In this document: positions 36,119 through 48,951 of the stretch, piece by piece | How positions within the stretch are numbered: position 1 is the stretch's first letter | Layout: each line of letters starts with the position of its first letter | Assembly: GCA_013397795.1 (NCBI GenBank) | Contig: VZTJ01002466.1 | Coordinates: 1 to 64,000 of the forward strand | Origin: Orthonyx spaldingii | Lineage: Eukaryota; Chordata; Aves; Passeriformes; Orthonychidae | Length of the DNA stretch: 64,000 nt | Direction: 5' to 3' | Notes under the pieces: generated by a model | Seen by the model: only the letters and a program-made list of their open reading frames with translations | What the model was told of the DNA's origin: nothing | Databases searched by the model: none | Position numbers and translations under genes: made by a program

Positions 36119-36475
36119 CTCTCCAGCTGCCTTTAGACACTGCTGATGAAGAACAGTGGCCAGTGCTCTGGGTCTGTACTGACTCCTGAGTGGTGGCAAG
36201 TGCCCTGCAGGGTGGCTGAAGCAACGACAGCAGAGGAACTGGCAGTGCAGAGGCAAAGCCTTCTGAGCTGCTGGATAGCCTGCCCAGAAAGAAAATATGA
36301 TTGTAAGGCATGCAGACATTCAACAGACATTTTAGAGGGATGGTCTGTAGACTATAGGAGTGATATCTGTGGGTATAAAATTAAAAGACAAGAAAGGTGG
36401 TGGTGATTAACTGGCATCTTTTGGAAAGTGTGGACCAGGGCATGATGTAGACGGTATAAAGTAAGGGCTGGATAT
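36119..36475 (+). pseudogene. pol: ERV pol remnant (RNase H region) and 3' internal end
   Basis: A plus-strand frame reads DEEQWPVLWVCTDS and stops at 36187. A shifted frame then reads WLKQRQQRNWQCRGKAF (from 36213) and stops at 36264. I recognise both as belonging to the RNase H region of an avian ERV pol. After a deletion that removes integrase and anything downstream, the sequence resumes at about 36405 with the non-coding 3' end of the same kind of element, and it reaches a purine-rich AAAGTAAGGGCTGGA just before the LTR at 36476. RNase H would remove the RNA strand during reverse transcription; stops and frameshifts show this copy is dead. The segment 36270-36400 is not assigned. Confidence 0.7.
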
Positions 36476-36711
36476 TTTCCTGATTTTGGAAATGACAGAG
36501 TTAATTTTCTTCCTCATAGCTGATATAGTACTGAGTTTTGGATTTATGGATGAGGATAATTATAAGAACACACTGATGTTTTAATTGTTACTAAGCAGTG
36601 TTTACACTAAGTCAAAGAGTTTCAGCTTCTCATGCTGCCCTGACAGCAAGGAGGCTGGGATTACACAAGAAGCTGGAAGGCAACACAGCCAAAGGGGTAT
36701 TTTATACTGTA

Positions 36712-36734
36712 TGACATCATGCTTAGCATATAAA
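36712..36734 (+). promoter_or_regulatory. LTR core promoter: CRE-like site and TATA box
   Basis: TGACATCA at 36712-36719 is one base from a cAMP response element, and TATAAA lies at 36729-36734. The spacing is that of an LTR U3 promoter. Whether it is active cannot be read from the sequence. Confidence 0.65.
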
Positions 36735-36859
36735 CTGGGGGGCTGCTGCTCAGGAATAGGCTGGGCATCACTTAGCTGATGGTGAGCACTTGGTTTTCAT
36801 TTGCATCACCTGTTTTTCTTGAGTTTTGACTTTCTCTTTGTTATTTTCCTTTTCATTAC

Positions 36860-36907
36860 TATATTATTATTATTCTTATTATTAATGCTACTATTATTGC
36901 TATTATG
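36860..36907. repeat. Imperfect (ATT)n microsatellite in LTR
   Basis: ATT and CTATT units with interruptions; this region is repeat-rich in related LTR copies too. Confidence 0.85.
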
Positions 36908-39900
36908 TTTATCTTAAACTCTTTTTATCTCAACCCACAGGTTTTCTTTTTAACCTGTGTTCTTCTCACCCCCATCCAACTGTGCAGGAGTGAATAAGCA
37001 GCTGTGTAGTGCTTAATTGCCATCTGGGTTTAAATTGTGACAGTGTTAGACTGTGTTAGCTGCACTCTAATATTTGTCTTACACCCTTGTTAGAAATACC
37101 ATCAGTCTCCAAATACTTTTAGAGACAATACACTCACTTCCCTCAATATTTCAGATAAGACAGAAAAAAAAATCCTATCCCATGATTCCTATGTAATCCT
37201 GTTTAAGGGGTCATCCATTTCTTTACAGGGGATATGGAGGTTGCACTGCAAAGCTTTCCCACTATGCATATTTTCATTCAAAAAAGCTTTATTTTTCAGA
37301 TTTTACTACATCATTAAATGTCTGTAAACAGAATTACTAAGATCTGAAGAGGTTATTTGTCTGAACTAAGAAGTTCTTATGTTAGCAGTGTGATGAAGAG
37401 GGACAAAGTGCCATCTAGTAAAAGCAATAATTTAACATGAAGAAAAGGTTAAGATCTTACTGAAGATTAGTTTGACAGTGCCAATTCCCAGATGTGGGTG
37501 AATATAGCCAGCGTTTTATTAACATAAAATCACAATTTATGCAGCAAGGCAATTATTGCAATTATTCAAGTCTATGAGTACTCTGTGAACTTCTACAGTT
37601 TTTTTTAAGAAAAAAACCCAAACATATTAAATCCCTTTCATCTGTACAAAGTGAAGCATGACTAAGTTGTGCCAATATGATGCAGGGCCTGTGTAGCTCC
37701 AGTAGAATGTAAGCACTACGCAGGATTGAAATGCTAAAAATTATTTTTAGGAAAACAAGGGAAATTACATTGAGAACTTCTACTTCTCTCTATTTTACCC
37801 ACTCTTGAGTTTATCTGGTTTGAACACATTCTTCAACACAAATTGAACAGTGCAATTTCTCTGAAATCATTAATGTTCCAAATCATTGCATTTATGGTAT
37901 TTCCCCATCGTAAATAAAACAAAATTTTAAGAAATAGAGCAGAATATCCATTGAGTCACTATGAAGAAATTTGAGCTAATTAAAATATCAGATTATGTTT
38001 TGATTTTCAAACACCAAAAATGATGAAATTTTGCCTCAGATTACTGAGATACAATACACAAAGTATATTTAATGTAAGAATTTATATACCTGCTTTTGTG
38101 GAAATATTTTTTTCAGAGGGAAACAGAAGCAAAATGTTGTGTCTTTGTTCTGTAATTTATCTTGAATTCCTGATTGTTTTACAATATTTGACTACTCTGT
38201 ATCACTATGCTTTCTGATAGTAGTTCTTCTCTCTAGTCCTGCAACTATTACAAAAACAAACACTTCAGTGTCACAGAATGAGTGTTGTGAATATCACTTC
38301 ATTGGATAAGTGAAACAGGCTGGAGAAATACAATCATGGTTTGTTATTGTATCCTGTTCAACACTAAGCACATTGCTAAAAGTCCAAACTCCCTGTACCC
38401 AGAATGGTCGATACACGTGTGTTTGTAAATACACATATGAAATTACCAGGAACAAGTTAATGTGGCAAAAATTGCCTGCACACAAACTCCTTTGCAAATC
38501 TTCCTACCCTTACTGAGACTTCAGAACTGAGCCTCACCCCCAGAGTTAATGCTACTGGTATTTCTCATCTCTGAAGATATATTTGATAATTATATCCTGA
38601 AAGAAGGAATCTGAAAAAAAGCTCGTTTTCCCCTGTTCATGTGAAAGATTAAATAATTTGAAGTTACCTTAATAATAGAACACTGGCACCTTTTGTTTCA
38701 TTTCACTGGACCTTTATTCTGCATCAAACATGTTGCTGCATTATTTGGGTTATCATATCTTTCTTTTAACTAGCCTGTTATTTACTAGTGTTACCATTCT
38801 TGTGATAAACTTACTTTACCTAATTAAAAGTTGCTCTACTGCTAATTTGGTCTCCCTTAATTTGTAAGCTCCCTGCTCAAGCTGAAAGTGTTTATAAACA
38901 CTATGTAAATCTTTAGCATAATCAACTACTATGCTTTTACTTTCTTGGCAAAAAGAAAAACGTTCCTTTTTATAAATTTATTTAGGATTCATAGCACTTG
39001 GGCTTTAGAAGGAGTTGAAGAGCAGAGTAGGTGCTGTAAGCAAATAGTTGCTAAAACCACATGAGGAAGGATTTGGAATGGTTCTGTGAATGGGAATAGG
39101 TAATAGTAAAAGTAAAGAGACACCTCTACCAAAAAAAAGCATTGTGCAGAGCACAGTGGGGTGAAACAATCCCATTTCCACTGTTCCTAGGATGTATCCT
39201 GTTAATGCATCCCAGGACATTTATGTCCCCTACTATGTTGGAGCAATGATACAGGAACAGTGCCAAGCCTGTTAGTTCATTTATTAATTTATTCTACCTG
39301 CCATCCAAGCACAAAAAGGAACAGAACCTGACACTTTGAGGTTAGCTGATTTATTTAAATTCTTCTCTACTTAGATGATTGTTTTATTTTATTTTTAGTT
39401 CCCTCTTAGCATTACTTTTGAATAAGAAGTTCCAATTATGCTTAATCATTGAAAAGTTCCTGACAGTTTCTATAAAAGCAGTAACATTTTCTTTTATTGT
39501 AGCTTATGTTGCGGAAAGAGTAGACTTAGAAGCAATAAATATTGACGCTCATGGAGAAGACTGAGGATTAATTTCTTTGAATGATTTCTACATATGCTAT
39601 GAAGTTTCAATACATAATACTAATCTCTCAATGTTTGATGCAATACAGCTGGTAGTAAATCTTCTTACTTCTGTAGCATGCATTGCTAATTAAATACTTC
39701 TGTCCTGCCCAAATTTCCTTTTAGGTGTTTGCCTATGTTTCCTAATTTTCTGCTTATACATTGAATCAGTGATTTATTTCCTATTTCCCCTTTCTGATGT
39801 AAGTAAAAGTAAACTGGGCCCAAAAAAAAAAAAAAAAAAAAGCAAGAGTTAAATATAGTCTGCTATGGAATAGCAGTGGGGAAAGAAGGGCATACAACCA

Positions 39901-42539
39901 ATGAAGGCATCAAGCCCCAAATTCAGGCCCCAGCTCTACTACAGCACATGACATAACTTTACATCAGGAAAGATGCAAAAGAGTCCTGTGTACTAAATAT
40001 ACTGTCTCTGTTTGCCTGCTGGGATCAGGATCTAATATCAAGTTATAGCCAGCAAGAATACTCCCATCTTTCATAGAGAAATTTAAAATCCTAAGCTATT
40101 AAAATGGTATAACACCTAGAAGTTAGTGTGGTAAATTTACTCCTCTTGAGCAAACTTGAGATCTGCAACTGTACTTTAGGATGTCAGTAAAGTTGGCTGC
40201 ATTTAAAACCTTGTCAGATGTACATTGAGAAAACTTTAACCATTGCACATAATTTCATTGCAAAGTTTTTGGAAAAAAAAACCCCAGAAAACAACACACC
40301 ATAAAAAATAAATAGGTAAAAATCCAAAATGATACACTGAAAGGGGTTTCTTTTACAAAAGTATATGTGCATAATCTATATTCAGTAAGAGATGTGCCCA
40401 TATATTTTCTACATACATTTTCTCGGTAATAAAAAAGTCACCGCATTCTTAATATTTATACACCTGATATGAAGACTTCCGGAAGCAGAAAAGTTGTCAA
40501 AATATTAGGTGATGGTTTTAAAAGACAAGTCATTGTGTGCTTTCTTCACTAATGTTTTAGAAAATAGTTCCTGTGGGTTTGTTTCAGAGTGCTTTCTCAA
40601 AATTATTGAAAAGACAACTCTATTAATGAAAACAATTATAATTTAAAATAAAAATCTTTACCTTTTCTGGTGAGAAATCAGTTGGTAAGTTATGTCAGGT
40701 CACATCAGCAGCGTTGTTCTGCCCATGTAATGCAATGTGACTGATGCAGGCTGACAAGACATGCAACCCAGTGACATGTTAATTGGGTCAGGAGTGGGGT
40801 AGGGGGACAAAAGAAGAAAATTACTTTGTCTTAGAAGACAAGATATGAATGTACATAGGCAGAATCACAACTGGCCTCAATGGGTGTCTTCCTGTAGTTT
40901 CAGCAGGGAGCTATCCTTTCATTTATGGAGTTAGACCTTTCATTGCAGCCTGGAGCTGTAGAAAGGAGGAACTGAAATAAGTCTCACTGAAGAGATCCAT
41001 GCACAAATCTTATCATGTCCTGCTTCAAAACTCATTTGAAAGCACTTCAATGAGACACCAGTCAGCGCTCAGACCTTGCAGAGGTTCTTGCCACAGAGGA
41101 AATTTGCATATTGTACAATCTTAGTTTTACATTTTTCAGCATCTCAGTTAAAAACACATCTTTTAACCAACAAATATGCTTTAAAATTAACACCCAGAGA
41201 AGCATAAATTAACATATGAATCAAGCGCAGAGAAATGTTCATAACCTTCAAAGACATTTCATCATTTGCAGAAAGCTAGTTTCACACCATTGCTTATGGT
41301 CTAGTGAGTATCAGTGACTCAGAAACGCAGGGCTGTTGAATACGAAGCCTACATGAAACAAGCAACCATAATTTCATTTTCTTGGCAAATGAGCATTAAA
41401 CCTACTTAGTACAATTTCAGTAGTTCAAGATGAAGTGGAGACAAGGGGAGACACAGCTAATGAGGAGTGTTGGTCCATCAGGATAATGATTCTCTTGTCA
41501 GTTATTCTGGGCATGCCTCCTGAAGTTTCTAAGAATAAGCCCACATGGTATTTAATATGCCATCACAGTGCATGAAAGAGCAGTCATGTTACTTAGACAC
41601 CAAGTTAAAAAAAAAACTACATCTGAGTTTTATGTAACCCAAAACAATGCAAGGAATATCTTTATCACAGCTGCATCTGCTCACTTTATATGTCAGTCAA
41701 AGCTTTTAACAAAATTTTGCTTCTAGGGAATAAATGTTTCTTTACCGCAGAATTTTGGGCTACTTTACACAGCTTAGCAAAGCTCTTTAGCCTTCTGATT
41801 CCTGAGAGATAGATTTGTTTTTCTGTCGCCCACAGCCCTGCAACATCTGAATATGTCATAATAATTACTGCAAACATTGTCCAACACCTATACAATAGTA
41901 TCTATAATTGTCTCTATTTACATGAAGTAAAGAAAACAAAGTCATAATAATAAAACTATGGCATGACTGGGACCTCAAGCATAGAACAAGCAAAAAAACC
42001 CACAGCTTTTAAAATTTTAGGGGAAAATTATCTTCAGCAAAAAAGTCAGCAACAAAATTAAGCTAGCACTCCCTTCTTCCAATCGCCTACTTTAACTAGT
42101 AAAGTAAATTTATCTATCAGCTAAATTTTGATGTGGGCATCCTATACAGTTGAAGTACCTGCTTAAACATTGTAAGGATGTCTGAAACCACCACGGCAGA
42201 CACAAATTACATTTCCCTTGGCATTAGTTATAAAATGTTAAGGATTCTTAGGTAGCTCTGAAAATATTTGACAAGGTGATGGTTTAGATCCTAATGTTTT
42301 TCCCTTATTCCTAGCTAATTAAAAACATGCTTAGAAAACATTATTCATAGTAGCTTGGAATTCACAGGAGTAGCAAAATTACTTTCAACAAAAATGTACA
42401 AGGAAAGCAATTCTCACAGTCTTGACCTGAGATATCGTGCAGATTTATAATGAAGACTGTAGCTACCAAAAGGATTATGAAGTCTTACATGATAATCCGT
42501 ATTCGAAATCTGCTTGATCACAGCCCAACAAATAATTAT

Positions 42540-42563
42540 TAATGCAGTAATGCAGTAATGCAG
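42540..42563. repeat. (TAATGCAG)3 tandem repeat
   Basis: Three exact 8-bp units in a row. Confidence 0.92.
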
Positions 42564-45073
42564 TGGTGCTTTTCTGATTTGCCTGTTGCTTTGGAATGGA
42601 TCTTTAGGGGTTTGTGTGCTTGCTGTTTTTTCCAATAGGTAACTGGATATGTGTTGAAGGTATTTTACTTCAGTGTGAATATGTGATGACTGACTTCAAA
42701 CTAGTTCTCTTCTACCACCATCCTGTCCCACTGCTTAGATGCATCTTTTTCAACAGTTTTGCTATCAGCAAAATAATTTGCTAGCATTTATTATACAACT
42801 AAGTATTATGACAGGCAGGGCAATATCGAGGTAAATGTAAAGAACATTAATATAAATGAGGTGAATGTTAAAGCAATAAAAATAAGTAGTGTGATTGAAT
42901 ACATGCCATATGTCTGAAATACTGCAGGTCTTTTTCTAGACAATGGGGAGATGTAATTTTTAAAAATAGAATAGTGATTCTTTACTTTGTCTTCTAACTG
43001 TTATTACAAATCTGGTTTTTAAACTTGAAATAGCATCAGTTCACAGCAGTACAGTTTGTTAAATGTTAAAAATATTTGCTTTAATTTGCATTGTGAATTT
43101 GAATTTTTAATTTTAAATTTTTATTTGGATATTATCAAGCACAGCAACAAGAAAAAAAAGGGATTCATGACACCCCAAATGAATCTGTCCCTCTCTTTTG
43201 CTGCAAATTTTGAGTGATTGAATCCAAATTTTATAAATGCTGCTTAAACTATATTTGCCCATGGCATGCATAGTCATTGCTTTAAAGGGAAAAATACATG
43301 CCCGTTCTACAAGGCAAAGGATCCTAGCTGCTCCAGCATTATCAGGCATCATTAGGACACTGCTAGGTACAGCTGAATAAGCTTTGCCTCTGTTATGTCA
43401 TCTATATTCAAGCCATTAAAAATAACATTGTAAGCTGTTATGTAGTTGTCATATCAGGAGGAAGTCTTATTCTGATTTAATTAAATTTTTCTGGCAACCG
43501 ATAAAGACAGGGAGTGGAAATAATTAAGCGCATATAGGTTATTCTTTTCATTATTCAAGGAGAAAATCTCTAAAGTTTTATCCTTCACTGGGCTTTTTTA
43601 GGAAACCGTTTTCTCAGGTTCTTGCCATTTATTAATGTGTTGATTCATTTTAGCAGGACTGATATCTCTAGTGGGTCATAACTCATTTCTGTTGAATCCC
43701 CAACATGCAGAAGCTGTTTCAGAGGGTTCTCACCAAATTGTTACAGATGAACTATCATCTGAAATCAGTGTGATGTATTTAAAGTTGAAGACAGCTGCAA
43801 TGCACGAATTTCAATTAAATGGCTTGGCCGCTGCCCAGACAGATATACCTCTGGAATGTTTTCACCCAGAAGTGCTATGAATAGGCTGCTGAAGCATACT
43901 CAAGGCCAGATCAAAGAACCTGGAAACCCAGTACTCTATTTTAAGGCAGATGCAGCAAAAATGGAGACCAGAAAACTCTGTTAAGCCATTCTACACTGCA
44001 TAGAGTGTTCAACACCTTCACATGGTGTTCAGAGCAGCACAAGGAGCAGTAAGATGCCTTGAATCAGTCCTGCACATATTAGCTTCCTACTGCCAGCTCA
44101 CTGGGAAATGCTGAGTCTTAAATCCTAGCTTTATTCAGCTATAGAAAAAATTGGATTATCCCCTCTTAGGATTCACTTCTTCTACCCCTTGGAACAAGAC
44201 AGAAAATTCAGTCCCCTAGCACTCATGAAGGTAGAGGCTCAGATATTTCTTCTTTATTAAAAGTTTACTGTTAGACCACAATAATTACATTGGAAAACAG
44301 GTTGGTCTGGGGTGGTTTTTTTCTCTCTTCATATTGGAATTTGCAGTAATTTTCTTCACTTCCACACCCAGTTATATGAAAAAAGCCCAGCATGTTGTTT
44401 GTTTATTGTTATATAGGAAATAATGCTGCAATGCTGTAGCAAACTTGTAGCAAAGCTGCAGGGAGAGGTGGCCAGTTGATTGTAAAACCAAGGCAATCTC
44501 ACTCACGTGCTTGCTATGGCACCTGCCTTCTCATGGGAACTACAGAATGTGTATTTCAGATGACGCCAGGCCTTCAGCCAAGAAATGTCTTCAGGGGATT
44601 TTACCATGATCTTACATGATGGACTGGGTGAGAGAGGACACCAGCTCTCCAGTCCTGGTTACACATTCTTTCAGAGGTTAATAGAATGCTGAGTTTGGAT
44701 ATGGTTTACATCACTGTGGAGTTCACAGGGATTTTAATTTGCCATTGTGTCCCACATGGGTGAGTCATTAGGAACTACCTATTGTCCTGCCTGCTGCACT
44801 GGATGTCCTAAGAACATGAACAGTGTCATCAGTACACAAAAATGCTACGGCTCTTCATCTCCTTTGATCTGGTATTTCCACAGCCAGTCAGTCCTTGTTG
44901 TCCCTTTGCACATCAATCCTAATGTTCCAGTTACTGTTTCCTACAGTTGCAGGGATATATAGAAGGAAGAAAGATGGGGCCAGGCACGAAAAGCAAGAGA
45001 TCCTTTTCACCTGCTCTATGATTGTTTGATAAAAAATGAAATAAAAAAATATCAGCAACAACAGTGACCAGGT

Positions 45074-45150
45074 CCACAGCCTAGCAGTTAGTGCATTTTG
45101 CTTTCCTGAGTTTTGCTCTCAGACTGCCGTAGTTTAAATTTAGGACAGAA
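45074..45150 (+). repeat. Probable tRNA-derived SINE relic (MIR-like)
   Basis: CCTAGCAGTTAGTGC (about 45080) resembles an A-box region, and CTCTCAGACTGCCGTAGTTT (45116-45135), continuing into AAATT, resembles the B-box region of MIR-type SINEs, where 'ccagactgcctgggttcaaatcc' is typical. The spacing of about 45 bases is right for the tRNA-like head of such an element. The body after 45150 is not recognisable. It is not a functional tRNA gene. Confidence 0.4.
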
Positions 45151-45849
45151 TAATAGACCAGTTGCTTGCACCTACTTGACACTGCTTGTGCACAAAATAG
45201 ATATGATTGATATTAATTAGTGGTTTGGGAAAGCAGGTAATGTTATGTGAGTTGTCATTGCAAAACATGTGTCCCAGGACCAAACGAAAAAGGTTCAGCA
45301 TTATATAAATTGACAAGGGCCTACATTAACTTGTATGCCAGCTACACAGTGTGCACAGTCAGATTGCACTTCACTTTTGATTTCAGGACCCTGTCCAGAC
45401 TAACGCTATAACAGCCAGGAAGAGATCTGACCTCCCATGATATTCCTCACTGCTATATCATCCCAGAGCATCACTTCTATTTGTCTCCTCCCTTGGGCAC
45501 ACAGAGTATTAGCCTATTCCTGCTAAATATATGAAAAGGAATATATTTTCACATCATAACCTTTGTGTAGATGAAAATGAGCATTCCTCATTCCTCTGTC
45601 AAACAAGCTATTCAGCTGAATGCTTACTATTGTGTCAAGAAAATACTTGGCTACCTTATAGTACTAAAAACTGTGTGGCTTACATTATCTGATTAACACA
45701 GAAGTGCTTGATTCCTCTCTGTCTACCAGCACAGGTTCTAAATTGAAACTTTTAACATAATACTCAACAATCCTGACTAGAGTCATTAACAAAACATAGC
45801 CTGTGAGATGTTATAGCACTGAAGCCAAAAGGTGAATGTAGAGTAATAA

Positions 45850-45960
45850 TGACATTTTGTAGTTATGTACAGTTTTTCATATTCAATGGTATCAAGATGT
45901 TTTATAAATTAATACATAAAAGGTAGTCATTCTCAACTGAAAAAGGGAGTGTAACTGAAG
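45850..45960 (+). repeat. Possible ancient interspersed repeat tail
   Basis: ACAGTTTTTCATATTCAATG followed by GGTATCAAGATGTTTTATAA resembles the widespread amniote motif in which 'cacttttcat ... gatctcaaagtgctttacaaa' precedes a Pol III or LINE 3' end. The resemblance is partial and the family is not certain. Confidence 0.3.
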
Positions 45961-48930
45961 GACCAATATTACATTTTGGCAAAAACTCTTGCTTTTTTGA
46001 GAAGTTCAGTTGACTCCTTTGAATTACTTTGCTTTGAAGCAGGAGTTACAGAGCAATACTTGTAATTTTTTTCTGTTTACAAATCATTCATTCCATAAAG
46101 ATTAGTTTATTAATATATATATTCCCAAATATTTACAAGGTACTCTTTTTCACTGCATTTTATCTGATGGAATGTTTAATGTGAGCAGTGCCAATACACT
46201 ACATTGCACAAATAAATCTTACTGTGTATTTGAATAATTATTAGCTACTGTAGCTGCCATTTTGAATAAATTATTTCAACCTCTAAACCCAGAGAATTAT
46301 GAATAAAGAATAATACCCTTCTTTACAGCTTATGATTTTTCTTTTAAATATCCTTATTCTAAAATTTTAAGTAAACATCTTTATTTCTTGAAAGTGCAAA
46401 TATTTAGGTTTTTAAATTTATTTTAAAAATGTGCAATTGATTTATCTTAATTTGGAAACATTTTTAAGGTATAATGGGTTGAAATAGAAATATCTGGCTG
46501 ACTTTCTCTCCCACATTGTCTGCTACAAATAAAATTTATTTAGGTAATTATTACCACTTAACATGAGTGCAATAAATGAGCAAGACTTTTCATTTATCTT
46601 AGTTATTTTGCACACAGAGAGCTGTTATGAAACATGCTTAATGTTTTACATATTTACATATTTACTCCACTTCCCCAAGAAACTGCTAAGTTGGGGGTTT
46701 GATGATGTCTTTCCCTACATTTCCTCTTTACAGTATACTTTGGGCCTATATTCTCATTTAGTCACTGTCTGGGTTGGATTCAGAGTCAAAGCTTTGCCTC
46801 CCAGCCATCCTGGCTAGCAGCCCACCTGAAGGCTCACCTTCTCTGACTCTGGGACCTTCCCCAACTTCCCTTTGCCAGCAATAGGGAAAAAAAGATAATC
46901 TCCACTTGTACAAGTGGCTGCCCTGAAGTGTGTTCACCTCCAAAGTGGTGAAACAAATTCACCTCAGGCACCATGTGCAGACTTAAAATTATTCATTAGA
47001 ACTCTCAGCTATGCTAGTCCAATATTTTAACTGCTAATCCAGGTTAACAGCTCTCCATTTTTTGAGAGAGGCAATAAACAAGAAGATGGCATTTGAGAGG
47101 CATCACTGGAGAAAAACATTAGGTAGTGCATAGCTTAGATTAAGTTTTTTTCATATACGAACTTGCTTTAATAAACTTTCAACTTGTCAAGATTGCAGTT
47201 GGAAAACACTTTTAAGGTCCAGCACTTCAGTGCAACTAATATTCTTCTTGACATTTGAAGTATTATGTAAGGAGCTTCAGGTGTAAAGTGCATTGTAGAC
47301 AAAAGACTTTCTTGCCTCACAGAGAAACTCATAAAATGGTTGAATTGTCAGGAAAGTGACAGCCAGTAAGCGACAAGAATGCAAATGGATTTAGAGCTGT
47401 GGTAGCTCCTGAAGGACACAGGCATTAAGTGACAGTCTGGAAACATCTCTGGACTTGCATTTTCTCCTCCAATAAGCTCTCCTCCTTGATTGCGTCCTAC
47501 AGACCACCAGGCTAGCAGAGAGCACAAGGCTTGAGCCAAGTTAAAAACTAGCCAAGGAGGAAGATACAAGCTATTGGTTTATATCTGAGCTGGAGTGCCA
47601 AAGGGTGCAGTTCAGGACAAGACAATTGAGGGCTATTCCTTTATATCATCTTTGTGCTTCACTGAGAAAACTTAGCATGTCAGGACATTAGATTATCATT
47701 TATACTGGTATGAAAATCAGTGATACACCAGATGTTCATAAATGCTGGGAAATATAATTTTCCAGTAAAACAAAGAACTTACCACCGAATCCCAAATTTA
47801 TTATTATGGAATTTGGTGTGGTTTTTTGTTTTTTTTTTTCTTGGTTTTCTTGGTTTTGGGTTTTATTTTCCATTAGCCATTTTGATTCCTGGGCACCAAA
47901 ATTAGGAGCTACATAAACTCCTTTGTAGCACATCATAGGCACCTATTGATTTAACCCTCTCTAATCTTCAGTCCCTTCAGAATATACTCAAAATTATTTT
48001 CCCCAGGCTATTTATAAGATCATTTGCTATTCTCTAGCAATGTTAATAGTGAATATAGCTGCCTTGCATCACATTTCCCATCAGCTAATTATGTGCACAG
48101 TCAACCACATTGAAGGATCCTCACTGTTCTCACATCCTAGGTTTCACTATCTACCAGCAGATCCAAAGGTGGATCTCTTCAGGAGGTAATTTTTCTCCAT
48201 TATCCCTGGTGCTAGCACTTGTTGCTACAGCTCCTGTGAAAAAAATTCATTATAAGCTACTGGCTCCAAAATGATGTTTATTGGGTACCATATATGGTTA
48301 CCTAAAGCACCATTGGCCTTTCTGTGCAAATATAAATACCAGTTTAATACTCTGACATGTTTATTTATTCTAGACCTGATCTATCCAGGCTGCCAAGTTT
48401 GTGTTTGGTGGGTAGGACAGTTGACAAAGCAGTGGTGCCTGCCAGCAGCTCCTTTAGCTGGCCATACTCAATATCACAAGCTGCAGGATCAACATTTCTA
48501 AAAGTTACTAATTATTACAGTAGGTCACCTGTTTTCCAAAATAGGAAGTAATATACAAACCACACTATGCTATCACCACTTAAAAGCACAGAACAGTTAT
48601 AAACCTGCTATCAAAAACACGTCCAAAGTTTAGTTATACCTCTTCAAACCCCTTTTTCACCTTGAATCCCAATCTCATCTGAATCAGTAGTGACCCTGCT
48701 TTTGTCAGAGACACTAAAACCCATTCTGACCCCACTTTAACAAGCCTCTTCTGATCATAAGATCATGCTAACCGTAAGGCCATGCAGCCACATTAACTCA
48801 TCAATTTACCCAAACTACCAGCCCAGGTCCAAAGACAATCACACACAGGGCAACCTGCACATTACTGGGAAATGCTGGTGCAGTAAATTAGCCTTCATCC
48901 AAATGCCAGCTCACACTCAAAGTACCTCTG

Positions 48931-48951
48931 TGACTGAGAAATTCTCAGTCA
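48931..48951. other. Perfect 21-base palindrome
   Basis: TGACTGAGAA, a single central A, then TTCTCAGTCA. Both arms are exact reverse complements. It contains no known binding-site pair that I can name with confidence. Confidence 0.88.

Larger units (their letters stand above)
36476..37042 (+). mobile_element. 3' LTR of truncated provirus
   Basis: This follows the order of a very common avian ERV LTR. It has an AGAGTTAATTTTCTTCC block near the start, GCTTCTCATGCTGCCCTG, a CRE-like TGACATCA (36712), a TATA box (36729), an ATT-rich microsatellite (36860-36907), TTATCTCAACCCACAGG, and an end at GGTTTAAATTGTGACA. No primer binding site follows, so it is the 3' LTR, consistent with the pol remnant upstream on the same strand. 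The 5' boundary is estimated from the LTR layout. No target duplication can be tested because the 5' part of the provirus is missing. Confidence 0.8.

Noticed and set aside
39780..39845. A20 run as the poly(A) tail of a processed pseudogene
   Set aside because: No coding similarity upstream, no polyadenylation signal at the right distance and no target duplication seen.
47885..47905. GGGCACCAAAATTA as an ERV primer-site remnant
   Set aside because: No LTR or internal sequence on either side.
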